From positions 37,673,067-37,737,066 of the forward strand of contig NC_133774.1 in assembly GCF_003597395.2 (NCBI RefSeq): a stretch of 64,000 bases of DNA. Reading direction: 5' to 3'. The first letter of the stretch is position 1, and each line of letters opens with the position of its first letter. A program made the translations under genes and the position numbers. The notes beneath the pieces are model-generated. The model saw only the letters and a program-made list of their open reading frames with translations, did not search any database and was not told the origin of the DNA. The DNA is from Chelonoidis abingdonii (taxonomy: Eukaryota; Chordata; Testudines; Testudinidae). Below are positions 36,370 to 49,460 of this stretch, in pieces.

Positions 36370-38280
36370 TGCCTGAGGCAATCTCTATGCATAGCCAGAA
36401 CGGAGCAAGGAAAAAAAAAATCTCTGGCTGTAGTTTTGAAAACCCTCTCTCTGCTACAAGCAGCTAGCAGAGAAAAAGAAAAATAATAATCTTACTGGCT
36501 TTTGGATTCTTACCTTTTCCACACGCTGTCACCATGTCTTAGTATAATTCCCAAATCTGAACCTTAGCGTCCAAAATATGGGTACCACCAGCATGAATCC
36601 TCTAAGCTTTATTACCAGCTTAGATCCTGTAGTGCTGCCACCAATCAGGACTTAGGGTAGAGCGCCTGATAAGCTCTGGTCTCCCCCAAAAAACCTTCCC
36701 TGGGGACCCCAAGACTCAGATCCCTTGAGTCTCACGACAAAGGGAAATAAACCATTCCCTCCCCCCTCTTTACCTCCTCCCAGATCTTTCCTGCCTGGGT
36801 ACATCAGGAGATTACCGTGCTTCAACTCCTTGAAACACAGAGAGATCAGGTTTCTCTACCCCCTTCTCCCCCTCACCCAGAGGCAATACAGATTCAAGCT
36901 CCTTGAATCTAAGGGTACGTCTACACTGCACGATTATTTCGAATGAGCTTAAACCGATATTACAAAACAGATCTAATAAAATCGGTTTAGCGCGTCCACA
37001 GTGGGATCACGAAATCGATTGTTTGCGTCCATGGTCCAAAGCTACCATCGATTTCAGGAGCGGTGCACTGTGGGTAGCTGTTCCTCAGCTATCCCATAGT
37101 TCCCACTTCCGGGTTGAGAGCACAGTGCCTGATGGGGCAGAAAACATTGCCCCGGGTGGTGCTGGGTACAGCCTCACCCCTCCCTTTGTGAAGGCAGCAG
37201 ACAACCCTTTGGCGCCTTTTTCCCGGAGTGCATTGAGCAAACGCCATAGCACAGCAATCATGGACCCTGAGATCACAAACGGTATCCTGACCGTTGTCAA
37301 CACCTCGCGTACTCTCTGCCAGCAGCATTCAGTACACAGAGGGTGACATTTACAGTACTCAAGGAATTATTTATTTTACTTCTCTTTCACGTGCTGGGGG
37401 AGGGGAAGAGACTGACGAGCTGTTCCGTGAACCACGCAAGACACCGTGTATTAAGCTACAGACATTGGGCGCTCAGCCAAGAATGCAAATAGTTTTCAGA
37501 GACTGCTGTGGAGACTGGTAGCTGTAGTCCTCATTACCCCCTCCCTCCCTCCATGAGCATCCGTTTGAGTCTCTGGCTTCCCGTTACGGTTGTCACGCAC
37601 CGCTGTGTATCCTGGAGTTTATTTTTCAAACGCTTTGGCATTTCCTGTTCTTTAACGGAGCTCTGATAAAACAGATTTGTCTCACCATACAGCGATCAGA
37701 TCTAGTATCTCCCGTAAGGTTCAATGCAGGAGCTACTTTTGCATTTGAACTGCATCGCCACCCGTGCTGATCAGAGCTGGACACGTGAAAGCAGGAAATG
37801 TCATTCTAAAGGTCTCGGGGCTTTTCCTGTTTACCGGCACTCCGCATCCGAGTTCGGATTGTGGACCAGAGCGGTCAGTGGTGCACTGTGGGATACCTCT
37901 AGGAGGCCAATAATGTCGATTTCCGTCCACACGAACCCTAATCCGAGTTATCACTTTCGAATTTAGCGCTACTCCTCTCGTCTGGGAGGAGTTCCGAAAT
38001 CGATTTAAGGAGCCGTTTAACTTGATATTAATGACGACGTCGTGTGAACGGATACAGCGTTAAATCGGTATATCGACCATTAAACCGATTTAAAGTCGCA
38101 GTGTAGACCTGGCCTAACACAAAGAGGAAATTTACCTTTCCCTCCCACTAAGTCCTTGGGGAATACAGACTCAATACCTTAGCATTAACAAGGAGTAAAA
38201 AATCAATTAGGGCTTTAAATAAGTTTTTAATAAAAGACAAAAAGAGTAAAAATAATCTCTGATCCTATAAGTTATTGTCT
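36370..38280 (-). mobile_element. LTR 3' part and leader, reverse, split by a Harbinger element
   Basis: Read on the minus strand, this carries the later part of the same LTR. It holds an AAGCTTAG stretch near 36600 and the LTR end at about 36538, followed by TGGTGACAGCG and a purine-rich leader toward 36380. The Harbinger-type element at 36913-38114 interrupts it; LTR sequence resumes at CACAAAGAGG. The boundaries rest on remembered family structure. Confidence 0.5.
36913..38114 (+). mobile_element. PIF/Harbinger-type DNA transposon, 1.2 kb, non-autonomous
   Basis: Ends GGGTACGTCTACACTGCACG and, complemented, GGCCAGGTCTACACTGCGAC. It is flanked by TAA at 36910-36912 and 38115-38117, the 3-base duplication expected for Harbinger elements. 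ATCGATTT/AAATCGAT motifs recur near both ends. The frame at 36903-37346 contains MDPEITNGILTVVNTSRTL, which resembles the start of a protein encoded by related autonomous elements. The rest of a transposase is not seen. Confidence 0.8.
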
Positions 38281-39300
38281 GTCTGTTCACATGATACTAG
38301 GATGTTCACTTAGACCCAAACCACCTTTCTTGGATTATCCCATGGCTGCCAGATGTGACTTGTTCTTTCAGAAAACCTCAGGACCGGCCAGTGCATTGCT
38401 GATTCAAAACTCCCAGCACGGTTTGCTTATGATGTGCCACATCAATAGCAATAAAGCTAACAGTACAGGACATTCTTTATTTGTAAACTGCAACACATTT
38501 CCAATAATTGAATGTCACTTTCAATAAGCTTGATTACAAAGCACAGGCATTGCTTGCAGAGGAATCACCCGGGAGTCTGCGGGGGAAGGAAGTGAGTGGG
38601 TAAGTTAAGGAGCCACACAGAAAATGTCTAGTGAGAGGATCCTTTTAGAAGTAGGATAATTCTATTTAGAAGATAGAGGCTGAGTCGTCATCTTTGATAA
38701 TATATAGTTCTTTAGGTTTTTTGTTTTAAGGGCTGAAGGTACAGGGAAGATCTGTCTGTCTATATTGCTCCCAGTCCCTATAGTGTCTGAGTGCCTTCAC
38801 TATTGATTTTATGTGGAAGTCCCTAGTGGACTTCATGGATTCTCTGGCTTCTCCCTGTTTTGGGGATAAAACTTCTTTGGTTGGAGATATTGTTTGTTTG
38901 TGGTTGGTTGCTTGGTTGACTTGTTTGATACAGATTTTTATTTTATTTTTGAAGGGGGGTGCTGTAAATGTCACTCTTGTTATGGTGGAAAGATTTTTTG
39001 TGGTTTGACTTTTTTTTTTTTTATTATGATTTTTGAAGAGGGAGGTTTTGCAGCATTATTTGTCTGATCTTCTCCAGTAATACATTCTCAGTCAAGGGGA
39101 TCTGGCTATGGAATGCTTTATCTCCAGCTCTCAATGCTTTGTCCAGGATTTTATAACCTGCATTCTCCCAGAGAAGTGCAACTATCTAGGCAGGACAGAG
39201 ATTGAAAATGGTGAATGTCTGGTCAGGGCAAGTCCATGTTAGAAAACGTGCACTGGTGTAATTAGATTTCAATTGATATAGTTACCATAGTGTAAAGTCC
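38281..39300. other. Unassigned sequence with T-rich tracts
   Basis: Contains a T run at 39009-39022. No gene recognised. Confidence 0.4.
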
Positions 39301-39319
39301 CCTATGACAGACCAGGCCT

Positions 39320-39540
39320 GATCAAGAAGATGCCAGGGGTCTGAGAGTGCTTTCATTTACATTAACATTAACTTGGAGTAACTCCATTAAGTCAATAGTT
39401 GTTCTGGTGTAAAAACAGGTATAAGTAGGAGGAGAACCATGCCCTGAGGGGCTGAGTGCTTCTGAATATGAACTTGAGTCTCCTGAATCCCAGCCTGGCA
39501 CCGTACACACTGGGCCACGCACTAACCACCAGATCAGCCT
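39320..39540 (-). repeat. Possible tRNA-head SINE/MIR-like repeat
   Basis: Complemented, 39450-39535 reads GGCCCAGTGTGTACGGTGCC..GGGATTCAGGAGACTCAAGTTC, a tRNA-like layout, followed by a conserved 3' body. Weak. Confidence 0.3.
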
Positions 39541-40249
39541 TCTCTGACAACAGACTAGTGAACACTATTAGAATTATTCACTTCAGATACAAACCAGGTA
39601 GTTAATTAGTGACATAGTGTGTAATTGAGGGTTGAGATTATAATGTGAATAATAGTACAAAGACATGTATCTAAACTCTCAGTTAGAGAGACCTTTTGAT
39701 GTAGTAGTAATTTCATTTCCCCCATTTTATGCTTTTCTTTCTCAAAATATTCCAGACAAGCTTTCTATCTCATAAGCATAAATACCAACTTAAATGCTTG
39801 CTATTTTTTTCTTAAATGCTTAAAAATATCTTGCTCCCTTTTCCCCAGAGATCCAGCTATATTTCTGTTTGGTTTTTTTTCCTATGCAGATTGAGTGCCA
39901 GAAGCATCCCTCCATCAGCAGCAGTGGGTTCTACTACATGACAGTACTATGATGTGATTGATGCAAGTGCAGTTGTATCCTCCTGAGGCTTCTCAGCACG
40001 ACTCATCATAAAGTCAGAGGGATTTGGAAAGATTCTGGCTTTCAAGGGAAGAAAAATCCTCCATTTGGAGAAAGATGATCTGCCTTATTTAAGTAGGATG
40101 CAAATACAGGTGGGTATGTATATCCTCATGTTTGGCATGGCCTGTGGGAAAAGCTTCCATTGCAAGCAAACCATCTCTGCTTGCTTGTTCAGCTTGACAG
40201 AGCACAGTTTTCTTCTTCCCAGTGCTATAACACACAGTGACATACTCCC

Positions 40250-40560
40250 TAGCATGAGAAGACTGGTGGCTTTGGGGTTCAGGGACTGGGCAAGGATTTG
40301 GGAGCTCTGAGTTTAATTTCCCACTGGTCCCCAGACTTCTTTGTATAAGATGAACCAGGTTCCCTAATTTCTGTGTACCTCATTAGTCCCCTTTTACTGG
40401 TGGAGGACTAGTAATTCCTCTGTTTTTTGTCTGTTTAGATTGTATACTCTTTGGGTGGGCCCTGTCTTTTTTGCTATGTTTTGTACAGGATCCAGCATGA
40501 TGGGAACTGGCTCATAATTGAGGCCTCTAGGTGCTACTATAGTGAAATTAACAAAAAATA
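40250..40560 (-). repeat. MIR-like SINE and ancient repeat tail, inverted
   Basis: CTCTGAGTTTAATTTCCCACTGG..TTCTGTGTACCTCATTAG resembles a MIR 3' end. It is followed by GATTGTATACTCTTTGGGTGGGCCCTGTC..AGGCCTCTAGGTGCTAC and an ATTAATATTAA tail like the copy at 11185. Confidence 0.5.
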
Positions 40561-40896
40561 TTAATATTAACACATGCTGTAGGCTTAAACAGGAACACAC
40601 ATTTGCTCATGTAAGTCTTCTGAAGTTGTTATCATTCACTTCAGAAAGAGAGCTCCCTCATTTCCTCTACTCATTCCTCATTTCCTGCAGACACAGGAAG
40701 TGAATAGGTTTACTTACGGGTTTAGTCCCACTGAAGTTGGTGGGGCTATTCATGTGAATAAAGTTGTTCACATGCATAAGTGGATACAGTAGTCTGCCAT
40801 TGTTTGGGAAGTGCTTGCTTCCATGAAGGCTGAACCCACAAAGTCAGGTCAAGACTGTGTCTGGGTATTTGCTTCGCTATTGCACTGACAGCCTGA

Positions 40897-40970
40897 CATT
40901 CAGAGGTGTTGAGCACCTACCGATCTTGCTGAAGTCATTTGGAACTGTGGGTGCTCAGTCCTTCTGAATG
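40897..40970. repeat. Self-complementary 74-bp repeat
   Basis: The left arm CATTCAGAGGTGTTGAGCACCTAC pairs with the right arm GTGGGTGCTCAGTCCTTCTGAATG. Related forms lie near 43318 and 48300. Confidence 0.6.
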
Positions 40971-42220
40971 ACAGGGGATAAAGAAACTGCCTGTGACTGC
41001 ATTTTGGATGGTTTCCCATTGTCTATATGGCAATGTTATGTACTGTTGCAAAATAAGGAAAAGTGGGATGGAATGTCTGGTGTAAATCAATTTAGCTCCC
41101 TAGTCCATTGGCTTTTTTGAAAGACTGGTAAAGATGACAAAGGCCAAAACAAACATAGATGACTGTTAGTGATGGGGGAAGGCTTTCCCAATGTTGTTTT
41201 AATAGTATATTGTGTGTAACACATTTTCTTTTTTTGATGGAACCTCTGGATTCTATTAGGAAATAATAAAACTCTGCCCTCTGTGGGGAAAACACATCAG
41301 ATATCTGAGCCTTAATTGAAACCCCAGCACTCAAAGGAGATCATAACTCACCTTGGAACAAGGAGTGTTTCAAGCAAACATAAGTATATTTTTACTTCTA
41401 ATTTTGTTCTTACCAGCACTGGAAGCCTTTAGATCTAGAGAGGGACTTAATATCATAACTTTCCCTGATATAGCTTTCTCCCTAGGGGGGATCCTATGTG
41501 TTTTAATAGCAACAATTCATAAAACATGACAAAGTATTGCTTAGATCCAATCCTCTTTTCCTTTGTAGCCTGTCTTTTTCAAATTGTGTGCATGGTTGTG
41601 TTTTTTTTTTTTTTTTATATCCTTTGTGGATATCTTGCTGGTTGGCTTTATTAGGACTGAGTTGTTATAGTTTCTTAGATTGGAGGCAAGCTAATAACAT
41701 GACTGCCTGTGGACTGTTTGACAACAAATGATGAGCATTACCAGCTGGCAGAGCTTATTCTTAGACAATGTGTAAATGATCTCCCTCTTCAGAGCACCTG
41801 AAGAAGGGCTTTAATTTTTTTTCTCTCTAAAGCTTAACCTCTGCCACTTCTGCTTTTAATCTTCACAGAGGAGGGATTTTTCCTTTGAATTGCTTTCAGG
41901 AAGCTTCAGGCCCCTCTTAAGTCCCAGCTCATTACTAAAATGTGTGGGTTTGATTTTTATTTATTTTAAACTCTCCATATAGTCATGCTGCAAGGCATTT
42001 AGCATATGTAGGCAAGTCTGGTCTGGAGCTAGTAAAGAGCAAATGTGTTGTAGAACTGCTATGTAGAGAGAGGGTTTGTGAAAGGAAATACCCTGACGTA
42101 TAGTTTTTCCCCGACAAGATCTCTGTCATATCCTTCTAAATAGCAAAATATGGCTGGTGTCTTCCATCCAAAGAGCCAAAATGAATGTCACTTCTGTTTC
42201 TAGAATAAGTCTTTCATCAC
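40971..42220. other. Unassigned sequence with a T run
   Basis: T run at 41600-41616. No gene or repeat recognised. Confidence 0.4.
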
Positions 42221-42774
42221 AGATGTCCTCCATCCACATTACTCTTACTTCACTACCAGGAAGTCTTTGGTTTAGGTGTGGATTGAGTGCTAGCCAGGAT
42301 CTTATTTTGTGTCTCCTCCTGTAGAGCCATTCCTGGATGTAAGCAGAGCCCATCAGTCTTATTCCATTACCCCAGTTGACTAAGTTGTGCATTCATCTGG
42401 ACTAATGTGCCCAGTTTTGGCCACCTCCCATTGTTTCCTCTAATACTTTTCCTCTGTGAAGAACAAATAACCACTAGGGCCTTAAAGCCTATACATGGGA
42501 GTGCCTCTCACTCCTTTCCCTCATTTCATCCAATTCTCCATTGTCTCATTCTCCCTGCTCTTCATCTTCTACTCTCACATCATTGTCACTCCCTGGGACC
42601 TCTTCATCCCCTCACACAGAGGAGGAGAACTGAAGAGTTGGATGGGGCAAGTCAAAGAAGTGAGAGAGATGGAATAAAGAGGTCCCAGGGAGTGACGATG
42701 TGGGGGTAGAGGATGAAGAGCAGGGAGAATGAGACAATGGAGATGTCCTCTATTCATATTGCTTCACTATCAGG
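42221..42774. repeat. Long hairpin flanked by direct repeats
   Basis: Arms 42536-42604 and 42677-42742 are inverted copies, about 90% identical over about 66-69 bases, separated by a 72-base spacer. Outside them, AGATGTCCTC(C/T)AT and TTCACTA(C/T)CAGG at 42221-42260 recur at 42741-42774 in the same orientation. Three open frames across the hairpin are artefacts of the repeated sequence. Confidence 0.85.
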
Positions 42775-43006
42775 ATGAGGGACAGCCTTAGAACCCCCTT
42801 GTTCTGCCCCTCCCCCATCCCTTTCCTTACAGGAGAAGGAGAATGAGGAGGGGAAAGCCCCCCACCCCCACCAACCCTGGGAAAGTAAGATGGCACCTGG
42901 TTAAGGAAGCTCCTCTGAATAGCAGGCCCTTTTCAGTATATCCTAGCTGACAGCAGGCTGCACAGCTTAGAATGGAACCTTGGTCATCATGGGGGAGATT
43001 GTCTAA

Positions 43007-43290
43007 GGGTATGTGTATGCTGCAATTAAATACCTGCATCTGGCCTGTACCAGCTGACTTGGGTTTGCAGGACTTGGGCTAAGGGGCAGTTTAATTGCAG
43101 TATAGACATTCGAGCTTGGGCTGAAGCCCGGGCTCCAGGACCCTGCAAGCTGGGAGTGTCCCCAAGCTTGGGCTGCAGTTCGACTGCGAACATCAACATT
43201 GCAATTAAACAGCCCTTTAGTCTGAGCCCCTTAGCTTGAGTCAGCTGACATGGGCTAGCTGCAGTATCTAATTGCTGGCTAGACATGCTG
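43007..43290. mobile_element. Palindromic Harbinger-type MITE
   Basis: Begins after TAA (43004-43006) with GGGTATGTGTATGCTGCAATTAAA. GCAATTAAACAG and CAGTTTAATTGC pair internally, and GCTTGGGCT/AGCCCGGGC stretches face each other around 43140. The right end (GGCTAGACATGCTGTC) is degraded. Confidence 0.65.
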
Positions 43291-43854
43291 TCAGGCACAT
43301 AAGATTCATTGGCTTTCAGTGGAAGTTGAGCACCTAAGGTACCTCTTGTGCCTGAGAAAATCTCCCCCTGTTTTTTTTTTTTAAAAAGCTAAAGTCTAGA
43401 CTGAAAAAAGGGCTGTAAAGATATTTTGAAGTCTGGCCATATGAGAGACTGCAGAAGTATTAGTCTAGAAAGGAAAAGAGTATGAAAGGACTTAACTGAT
43501 GTGCTGAACAGTCTAAAGGGCACAGTAAGCTACTGAGTCTCCCTTTCACCCTTTGTCAAAATATAAGAATAAGGAGCTGCTATGAAACGAGAGGCCATTT
43601 ATATTATGAAGAAATAAAAGAAAATATTACTGCATGCTCTGTTTGGTCCCTGAACCTCTCTGGGACGAATGGCCTAATTCTTCCAAGTAGCAAGTGGAGA
43701 CAGATCAAAATTGCATTTGCAACCCTATTTCTCTCCTGAGATCAGGGATTTTGCTTGAATTTAATGCACTTGGAAGCTGTACCACTGCTGGATTGTTCCC
43801 CTGGCAGAGAGAGAGAATAAAAACTGAATCCTGAAGAGGAAAGGAGTGGTAATA

Positions 43855-44010
43855 GGATTCAAAGCCTTTCACCTTTAGGTTGCTGGTTGAAATTTATCCA
43901 AGGCTAATAGTTATCTACTGAACCACCATCAGATGGTTATTTAATCTATGTGCAATGAGGGCATTTCCCCCCCATCTCATCTAATTCCTCTTATCAGTGC
44001 CACCATCAGA
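43855..44010 (+). repeat. tRNA-derived SINE-like repeat
   Basis: CACCTTTAGGTTGCTGGTTGAAATTTATCC has a degraded B-box (GGTTGAAATTT). It is followed by ATGGTTATTTAATCTATG, which I associate with a dispersed turtle SINE. Diverged. Confidence 0.4.
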
Positions 44011-47000
44011 AAAACAATCACCAGAATTGGTATTGATTAACATCCATATTGGATGTCTCTGAAGAATGGCTAAGGATTGAGAATGCAGGGAGGGTGAACT
44101 CTCTGCACACAACTAGAGGTTATATTTCCAGAGTGGGGAAGCATGCAGTAATTCTGCCTGCTCTGTGAATAAGCAGAGGGCTTCATTTTCCAGGAATATT
44201 GGCCACTATCTTTGCAAGTACTAAATACTTTTCTCTCAAATAGCCAACCTATATTACAAAGTGACAGATCTATCAATTTTTACTCTGGCAAAATTAGCAG
44301 TGATTCAGTGGGAATTTTGATTGAATAAGGACTGCAGGATTTGCTCCAAAACACACAAATGGAATTTCCCAACTCTTTTGTCTTAATACAAAATTAAAGC
44401 CAGGAAATTCAGAGTTATGTGGTTTAAAAATACAATTAGGTTTGTATACAAACCTTTTGTTGTTCTTTGCAAATGCTTGGAGACATTAGTGGAATTAAAG
44501 GTCATTAGGAGGGGACATTATATGGAGTGGGTGTTATTTTCCATCATTGATTATCAGGACTTTGATTATCATGCCAGCTCTGATCCAAACCCTTGTGCAC
44601 TGGGGGGGGGGGACATTATTGGCTGTGTTTAATTGCAGTGTATGCATCCCCCAAGAGGCCTCAGCATCCTGTAGAATCTGGCTCTAAATAACAAGCATCT
44701 GCACAAGGGGGCAGAGTTAAGGCCCTAACACTAGTATTTCTTGACTTTTGAGTGCTTGTTTTGATTCCATATATCATCATCATTTTTTTTTTTATATGGA
44801 TAGTTTTATAAATTCTATGGAAGCTTAATTTGGCAAATCATATGAGTGGGTAAAAAACAGATACATGGGCACCAAAATCAACACCACAATGTACTTGGTG
44901 CTTCTGACTGTCACTCACTTGGTGAGAAGGTGGGAGGGAAAGCTATAAGCCAGCAGTCCTTACTGGGACAGGTGAGATCCAGAATCCACATTTTCATATA
45001 TTCTACCTGTATAGATTCCAATATTTGTATGTGTTAAAGCAACTTCAGTTTAAAACATGCAATTTTTTTTAAAGGGGATCTTCTCCTAGTGATGTACTGC
45101 ATGTCCAATTTGTCATAGCTTCAAAAGAGATTGACTGACCATATGTTAGCACGGATTGACATTTCTTAAATTTTGGCAAAATTTTGAAGTTCCCTCTATC
45201 TCCTCGAAACACCTTCTCCTCCAAATAAGTGGGAGGAATAGAATCCAGGAAATATTAGAAAAATGTTCTCAGAACTTTACCAGCTCTACCATGAATAATA
45301 GCAAGCACATTTTCTGGATAGATAGAAAATCTGTTGGCTATATAGAGCAGAACCTTACTAATTAGCCTGAATAAAGGTTACAGGTGATTCTAAATCATAA
45401 TTAATCTGGACTATATAATTAACCATTTATAAAAACTGTTGTTTATTAAATCTTTATCAGTGGAGCTTTAAAATAAAGTAACCATAAATATAAAGAGATT
45501 CTGCCACTCTGTGTATCTTTTTTTTCTCTCATCTACCTCACATAAGTTCCTGTACTGATCTAAATGTAATATACAGGTTTTATTAAAGGAGAATTTAGAC
45601 AGCACCCATCAGATTCTACTTTAATAAAACCTGCATCCACACAGATGCCTTCATACCTATTTGAAAAAAAAGTATAGAGTGGGCTGGGAAAATCCATATT
45701 GCTAAATGCATCTCTTTTTTTTGAAGAGAACACACAGTAACTGCAAATGGACACCTCTCCTTTTTCAAACCCAAATTCCATGCAATTCCTCTATGGATGT
45801 GGGAGGCAGATGTTTTCTTCCAGTGAAAGGATTAAACCACGGCTGGGCAACTACAGTCCATGGTCACCCATAGTATTGTTAGTACAATGTAGTGGAGAGA
45901 GAAGGCAGATTTCCTTTTGCTTTCCCTCATATGTTAATGCTAGCAGTGGTCGTGTAATAGAATCTACAGGAAACAGTGGAATGACAGGTTTTCCAGTGCT
46001 TATGAAATACAGTACATTAATGTCTATCTTTTAGTCCCCAAATGGGTGTGGGAGCGGAGGTTTGGAGTATCTGTATTTTCCATCCTTTCTTTCTGCCTCA
46101 ATCTTATGCTGCTTTTTGTATTGTTGCCTTTCCTCTGAGGTGACTGACTGACTGCTGGACTTGCTCAGTGGAGAGCCCTCTCTGTTCTGGATGTGTCTCT
46201 TTGGAGCCCAGCACCTGCTGAAACCCAGGACTCTGAAGAGTGCATTTATTTTGCCATCTGATAAATCATGGAAGCATTGATACTGAGAGCAAGACTCTCT
46301 CTTGCTGTGTAATACAACTAATTATTACTGTTATTGGCAAGGTCAATGAACAATACATCGAGTTCTGTGTTGATCTATGGGTGCATATTGAGTTCTGTGT
46401 TGATTAGCATCACATATGGGTCAAAGCTGGTGGTTTTCTAGCCTGTGCTGTCATTCATGCTCAACTAACCCTATTGTTTTTGACCCATATAAAGCTTTAT
46501 AAAAACTACTGGCTTAAAAAAAAAAAAACCCCTTAAAAATCAATAAAAAGCAATCTCATTTTTTACCAGCTGAAGCAAAAGCTGCCTGTCTAACCTTGGG
46601 CAGTCATCAGTCCATGTCAGTCATATTTCTTTCCCACCAGACAGGTCCTAGATTGCAAGCTGCAACAGCTCAGAGGTACTTCCCATCATTTCCCCTATCA
46701 GGTTTACCCTTCCTTCTTTTGAAATCATTTTGCCTCTGTTGTATTGCAAGCAAGAGGAAAAATAGGAACCATATGGAAAATTCTAAACTTTTTTTTTTTT
46801 CTCCTGTGCTAGCCACAACATTTTGAAAGGATGTCTAGTGCTGTGGAGATTATAAGGGAACATATGGTCTGAGTTAGTGGGGAAGGCAGGGAGGAAAGCC
46901 CTTGATCAGCAGCTTTTGGGTTGGATTCAAACTCACTTCTCTTTCCAGAATGGCACACTGGAAATGAGAGAAACCCCATATTAATCATCTGTGAACAGCT

Positions 47001-48699
47001 GGTCCTCTTCAGTTTTAAAGGCTGACTCCAAAAAAGTACTGTCCCCTCACTGAAGGAGTTCAATGGAAACAGTGCAGGTATCTGATTTTTAGCAGCGCTT
47101 CAGTATGATCAGAGGAAGGGCTCTGAATGATCCTGACTTACACTAGGTGTTTGCTGTATAGTCCATCATCTCCATCCACCCCCAGCTTCTCTGCACAAAC
47201 AAATTCCATTCTTGCGTGACTCCCTGCCCTCCTGTAGCTGAGGAAAGTGGACTGGCTTTCATCAAATGCCTGTCAGTGCAGATCCTTGGGTCAGCCAGGG
47301 AGAAACAAGAGGCACTTCCTCTCACTGGTGTGTGTGTTATAGATGGGTCTGAATACACCTGAATTTGGGTGGTATGTGGATCCAGCTTTCCATCAGGTGA
47401 TCCTGCTTGCTACAACAGGGCCCAGTCAAATCCCAGTTAAGATACCCCCATAACTTAAACAAGCACTGAGCTCAGGCCCACCTCGAATAGAATGAATACA
47501 CAAAATCTCTTTTGTGCAGCAGTTAGTGTTGCTACATGCAACATGCCTGACACAAACGTGAAAAAGCAGAGAAATGAAAAGCCCCCTAACAGTACAGACC
47601 CTCGTCTCCTCACTCGCAGGCATGCACTTGACTGTTATTGCAAGCCACAGACCACGATTGTAACTCTGTCCCTTGTCTTGCCCTTCTGCACACAACCCTT
47701 TATCAAACTAGCCCTCCCACCCCGCCAAGGCTTTTCATTGTGTGTATTTAGTGTGGTAGAAGGTAGTCTGGTAAAAGGGCTGATGGAAGGCGGGTACCTG
47801 CATTTGGGACAACACACAGCTTCACTTAACTTACCTGGAGTGACAAATCACCCATAGCTGGGGAGGAAGGTATTTTTTCTCAGACTGGCTCACTTAGTTG
47901 CTAGCTGTAGTGAGTAGCCTGTTTTCAGGAGGACTAGATCAAAGCACATGAACAAACTATTAGTGCACATCAGCAGGGTCCATTTGGACAGTTAGAGCAC
48001 AGCAGGCTAGTACAGAGTAGAGTCACACGCTAGCTTGCTGCAAACTAAATATTCATGTAGAGAAGCCCCGATGATCTGGCTGCAGGGATCAGGTGCCGAG
48101 AGAGAGAAAGTGAGAGGAGGAGGAGGAGGGGGGAAAAAAAAAAGATTTTCAATCTAGCACTGGCTACCGAGAACCAGCCAAGACTCCAAGAGGTTTCCAG
48201 GCCAGGTATCAGCAAGGTGGGAAATTCCAAGTGAGGGTTACAAATAAACAGCCTTTTTTTCACCATGCATCCACTTCTCCCTCTGAAGTCAACAGGGGGC
48301 GACAAATGCTAAGCACCTCTGAAAACCAGCCTGATGAGTTAGGCATCTAATTTTAGGCACCCAACTATTGCAAATTTTGTTCTATCTGATGGGAATCATG
48401 TCACTCATTGTGGAAATGCAGCCTCCATTGCAAATGCAGCACTCGTTATCTGAAGTGTGTGGGAAGAAGTGATGCTGCTTTAGTTGACTTATGCTTGTGT
48501 AAGCAGAGTCTGAATGAGCTCTCCCCTGATATCTAGTGGTGAGCTATGGAAAAGGACTTCAGGAGTTCATCTTGTTTGCATGGGCACACCCACCCTGCTT
48601 AGGTACTCAATATGATGGGATTGCTTGCCCAAATGATCACGTGTGGCCGGGGCTGGATCCCCAGTCTCCTTGTTTTTGGAGCGGGAGTAATAAAGGGTT
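44011..48699. other. Long unassigned stretch
   Basis: About 4.7 kb with no recognised gene. Small landmarks are a G run at 44602-44611, T/A runs near 44785 and 46516, and TTAGGCACC-type palindrome remnants at 48300-48375. The 121-codon frame at 47492-47857 has no identifiable domain. Confidence 0.4.
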
Positions 48700-48850
48700 A
48701 TCCTTGTTGTGTGAATCGAGGGCAGCAGAACTGTACCCCCATGGAGGGACTCACTCTCAACCGCATTTGCTATGCAGGGGACATGGGTTCCAAATCCCAA
48801 TGAGTTGAGAGAGGGTGGAGACAGGTACTTGTACCTGGCAGTGTGGGCCC
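48700..48850 (+). repeat. Possible tRNA-derived SINE
   Basis: Carries GGGTTCCAAATCCC at 48784-48797, similar to a Pol III B-box, with no clear A-box. Confidence 0.25.
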
Positions 48851-48959
48851 TGTTTAAGGATCCTAGACACCATTTGACCCTTCCTCTCTCCATGGTATAA
48901 TAAAAGAGCTAATTTCAATTCAGTTCAGAGTTTTGTTACATGCTATATAGTTGAAATAA

Positions 48960-49460
48960 CTGATACCTAGGTCTAAGTATTAGATCTACTTTGGGACAGT
49001 GTCTCTGGTGCAAGAGACTGCCCAATGTGTACTGGCAGTGAGCCCCCTCTCCCCTCAACAGTTGGGATCACTGAGTGCTATGTTAAGTGTTGGGCTCTGC
49101 AGACATCTTGGTGAGCAGCCAGCTGTGTGGCTGGCAGAGAGCCAGAGCAGAGCCCTGCGGAGAGGTGTGGCAATCATCTGTTGAAGTGATGAACAAATGC
49201 CCGAGCACTGAGCGTGTAAAGTGCCTCCTTACGCCTCCACTCCACCCAGGGTAGGAGGTGAACTCTTCGGATGAACCTCTGAACTTTGGGGCTGCACTGG
49301 TCAAGGACAGCAACTGTGAATGGGGTGCAGAGAAGGGACAGGCACGCTAAAGGACATTTGGGTTGCTGGACTTAAGAACCTGAGGGGAAAAGGATTCTGC
49401 TCAACTTACTTGGGGGTGAGTCTTCTGCTCATGGTTTATGTTTATGAACCCTAGTTGTTT
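48960..49460 (+). mobile_element. LTR-like block, cut by a PLE
   Basis: TTGGGTTGCTGGACTTAAGAACCTGAGGGG, then CTTGGGGGTGAGTCTTCTGCTC and GGTTTATGTTTATGAACCC (49360-49455), match an LTR-type turtle repeat I recall. It ends where PLE sequence starts. Confidence 0.45.

Noticed and set aside
36903..37346. 147-codon frame as an independent gene
   Set aside because: It starts outside and runs into a Harbinger-type element; only its end resembles an element-encoded protein.
42407..42757. Three frames on both strands around the hairpin
   Set aside because: They are the two arms of one inverted repeat read in different directions.
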